Positions 14,718 through 15,557 of a stretch of DNA of 15,557 nucleotides are shown here, piece by piece. The stretch's first letter is position 1. Every line of letters begins with the position of its first letter. Location: assembly GCA_002417975.1 (NCBI GenBank), contig DIDE01000092.1, forward strand, positions 1 to 15,557, given 5' to 3'. A program made the translations under genes and the position numbers. The notes below the pieces were generated by a model, which did not search any database, had not been told where the DNA came from, and saw only the letters and a list, made by a program, of their open reading frames with translations. The stretch comes from Eggerthellaceae bacterium UBA5808 (lineage in GTDB: Bacteria > Actinomycetota > Coriobacteriia > Coriobacteriales > Eggerthellaceae).

Positions 14718-14954
14718 TTAATCTATTCATCGTATTTTTTTGCTGTAGGAAATGCTCTTTATGGTGGTCTGTTAACGATTGGGCGACAGGGATTCTTTTT
14801 TATTCCTATTATATTGATAGCAACAGCAATCTTTGGTCTTAATGGCTTGATCGCTGCTCAAGCAATTGCTGATATTTGCTCGACCACTTTAGTACTTATT
14901 CTTGTTGCTCACATGCATCGTCTAGCTGATACAAAGGCGACGCTGGTGGCGTAA
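14718..14954 (+). pseudogene. C-terminal remnant of a MATE-family efflux transporter
   Basis: About 79 residues ending at the TAA of 14952-14954 match the last two helices of MATE drug/sodium antiporters: IYSSYFFAVGNALYGG, then TIGRQGFFFIPIIL, and FGLNGLIAAQAIADICS. A whole MATE protein has about 450 residues, so the first five-sixths are missing. No ribosome binding site or ATG is present, and the homology begins next to the long hairpin, so it was probably cut by a deletion or insertion. A MarR regulator lies downstream, a usual partner of drug efflux genes. Confidence 0.8.
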
Positions 14955-15004
14955 AAGGGAGCGTCTGAGTTGCGGTTTTTGTGACATGGCTATCGATTTT
15001 CTAC

Positions 15005-15039
15005 ATGACCTCTTCCGTGTGATGGAAGAGGTCATATTT
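15005..15039 (+). terminator. Perfect 12-bp hairpin terminator
   Basis: ATGACCTCTTCC (15005-15016) and GGAAGAGGTCAT (15024-15035) pair perfectly around GTGTGAT, followed by ATTT. It lies after the MATE remnant and before the MarR promoter. Only a short T run is present on the plus strand. Confidence 0.65.
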
Positions 15040-15158
15040 GTCTAATATGCTGGTTAATTGGGAGGGCTTTTGACGAAGTTTGGAGTTCACATTTTTGCTA
15101 TCTGCCATCTTTATGGATAAATCGGTTTCGAGTTCATGTACTAAAACATAGTATGCTA

Positions 15159-15164
15159 TATAAT
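15159..15164 (+). promoter_or_regulatory. Candidate -10 of the MarR gene
   Basis: TATAAT is perfect and lies about 33 nt before the TTG start. The -35 region is poor (TTCATG at 20 bp, ATGTAC at 17 bp). The rest of 14955-15196 holds only the terminator and no further gene. Confidence 0.45.
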
Positions 15165-15196
15165 TAGATACGGAAACATCGTACGTAAGGATTATA

Positions 15197-15557
15197 TTGA
15201 CTAATGATACAAGCATATCTAAGCGCCTTAAACAACTCGATATAGGAGTTGGACATCTTGTTATTCGGGAAGGGGGGACCGACCTCCTCCCATTTTCTCA
15301 GACGATCGTTCTATTGTTTTTAGATGATCGTAGACATAGTGAAACCACTATCGGGCAGATAGAAGATCATCTCAAGGTTTCTAATCCAACAGCATCAGGT
15401 TTAGTCAAACGTTTGCTTGCAAAAGATCTTGTGATTGTGACGGTGGCTGATGATGATAAGAGACGCCGTTTAGTTTCTATAACCGAAAAGGGTCGTGCTG
15501 CTGTATGCACAGCAGATGCGAACATTGCTCGTGTTGATACAGGTACGTTCACGCAAC
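15197..15557 (+). CDS. MarR-family transcriptional regulator, 3' end beyond the window
   Basis: 120 codons are visible and no stop is reached. The winged helix is clear: TIGQIEDHLKVSNPTASGLV, then KRLLAKDLV, the wing ADDDKRRRLVSITEKG, and a trailing helix. The start is inferred as TTG 15197 because TAAGG (15186-15190) lies 6 nt upstream and no in-frame ATG precedes the conserved domain. It probably repressed the neighbouring MATE transporter, which is now broken, and often such proteins repress themselves. Its last 28 visible bases are the repeat copied at 13514-13541. Confidence 0.88.
   Translation, partial: MTNDTSISKRLKQLDIGVGHLVIREGGTDLLPFSQTIVLLFLDDRRHSETTIGQIEDHLKVSNPTASGLVKRLLAKDLVIVTVADDDKRRRLVSITEKGRAAVCTADANIARVDTGTFTQ
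15530..15557 (+). repeat. 28-bp repeat, copy 2 (within the MarR gene)
   Basis: This is the second copy of the unit at 13514-13541 (27/28 identical). It ends exactly at the window edge, so its full length cannot be seen. Confidence 0.85.

Noticed and set aside
15001..15216. 71-codon minus-strand frame
   Set aside because: It runs through the 12-bp terminator hairpin and the MarR promoter and start, with no good ribosome binding site; best explained as chance.
1..15557. tRNA, rRNA, CRISPR array, transposase or prophage genes
   Set aside because: No tRNA-like cloverleaf, ribosomal sequence, regularly spaced repeats, transposase or phage motif was seen on either strand by eye; a covariance-model search would be decisive.

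Overview
The window looks like a chromosomal segment of an anaerobic or facultative bacterium, most plausibly an actinobacterium of class Coriobacteriia (Eggerthellales-like). This is inferred from a twin-arginine lipoprotein flavodoxin, small histidine-rich DUF4405-type membrane proteins, a PucR-type regulator and an amino-acid/carbamoyl-phosphate fermentation cluster. No rRNA, tRNA or other phylogenetic marker is present, so the taxonomy is tentative. Base composition is intermediate by eye, and coding runs on both strands.

Left region (1-5324), redox and transport. On the minus strand lie a cytosolic short flavodoxin (2307-2810), a LysR-type regulator (1280-2131) and an MFS transporter (1-1148, cut by the window edge). 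Divergent from the flavodoxin, on the plus strand, are a small four-helix membrane protein (3065-3535), a Tat-exported lipoprotein flavodoxin (3879-4613) and a second DUF4405-like membrane protein (4620-5324). Both membrane proteins carry two His pairs spaced 14 residues apart in two helices, the pattern expected for a two-haem b-type cytochrome. The set reads as a membrane electron-transfer module delivering electrons to a flavodoxin outside the membrane. The divergent intergenic region holds two perfect inverted repeats 22 bp apart. One sits near -60 and one overlaps the -35 of an extended -10 promoter, a layout typical of LysR-type regulators.

Middle and right region (5391-14557), carbamoyl-phosphate fermentation. 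A YjiH-family membrane protein (5391-6860, minus) is followed by a PucR-family regulator (7266-8450). After it come, all on the plus strand, an ornithine-carbamoyltransferase-like enzyme, a YfcC-family carrier, a DDAH/arginine-deiminase-like amidinohydrolase, a D-2-hydroxyacid dehydrogenase and a carbamate kinase. Logically this is a guanidino-compound pathway: hydrolysis to a ureido compound, phosphorolysis to an amine plus carbamoyl phosphate, then ATP formation, with YfcC moving substrate and product. It is not the ordinary ADI operon. There is no ArcA-type deiminase, and the carbamoyltransferase has Asn and Ala at the two positions (normally Asp and Ser in D-x-x-x-S-M-G) that hold the alpha-amino group of ornithine. 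A 2-hydroxyacid dehydrogenase is also part of the cluster. I propose the substrate is a non-standard guanidino acid, possibly an alpha-hydroxy one.

Right edge (14558-15557), a scarred region. A 5'-truncated MATE efflux transporter remnant begins right at a long imperfect hairpin. It is followed by a strong hairpin terminator and a MarR-family regulator that runs off the window. A 28-bp piece of the MarR coding sequence recurs (27/28) between the dehydrogenase and carbamate kinase genes, where it is bracketed by a duplicated copy of the dehydrogenase 3' end. Other structures of note are a 4-copy heptamer repeat upstream of pucR, a palindrome with flanking direct repeats in the carbamoyltransferase leader, and a 9-bp hairpin just before the YfcC ribosome binding site.
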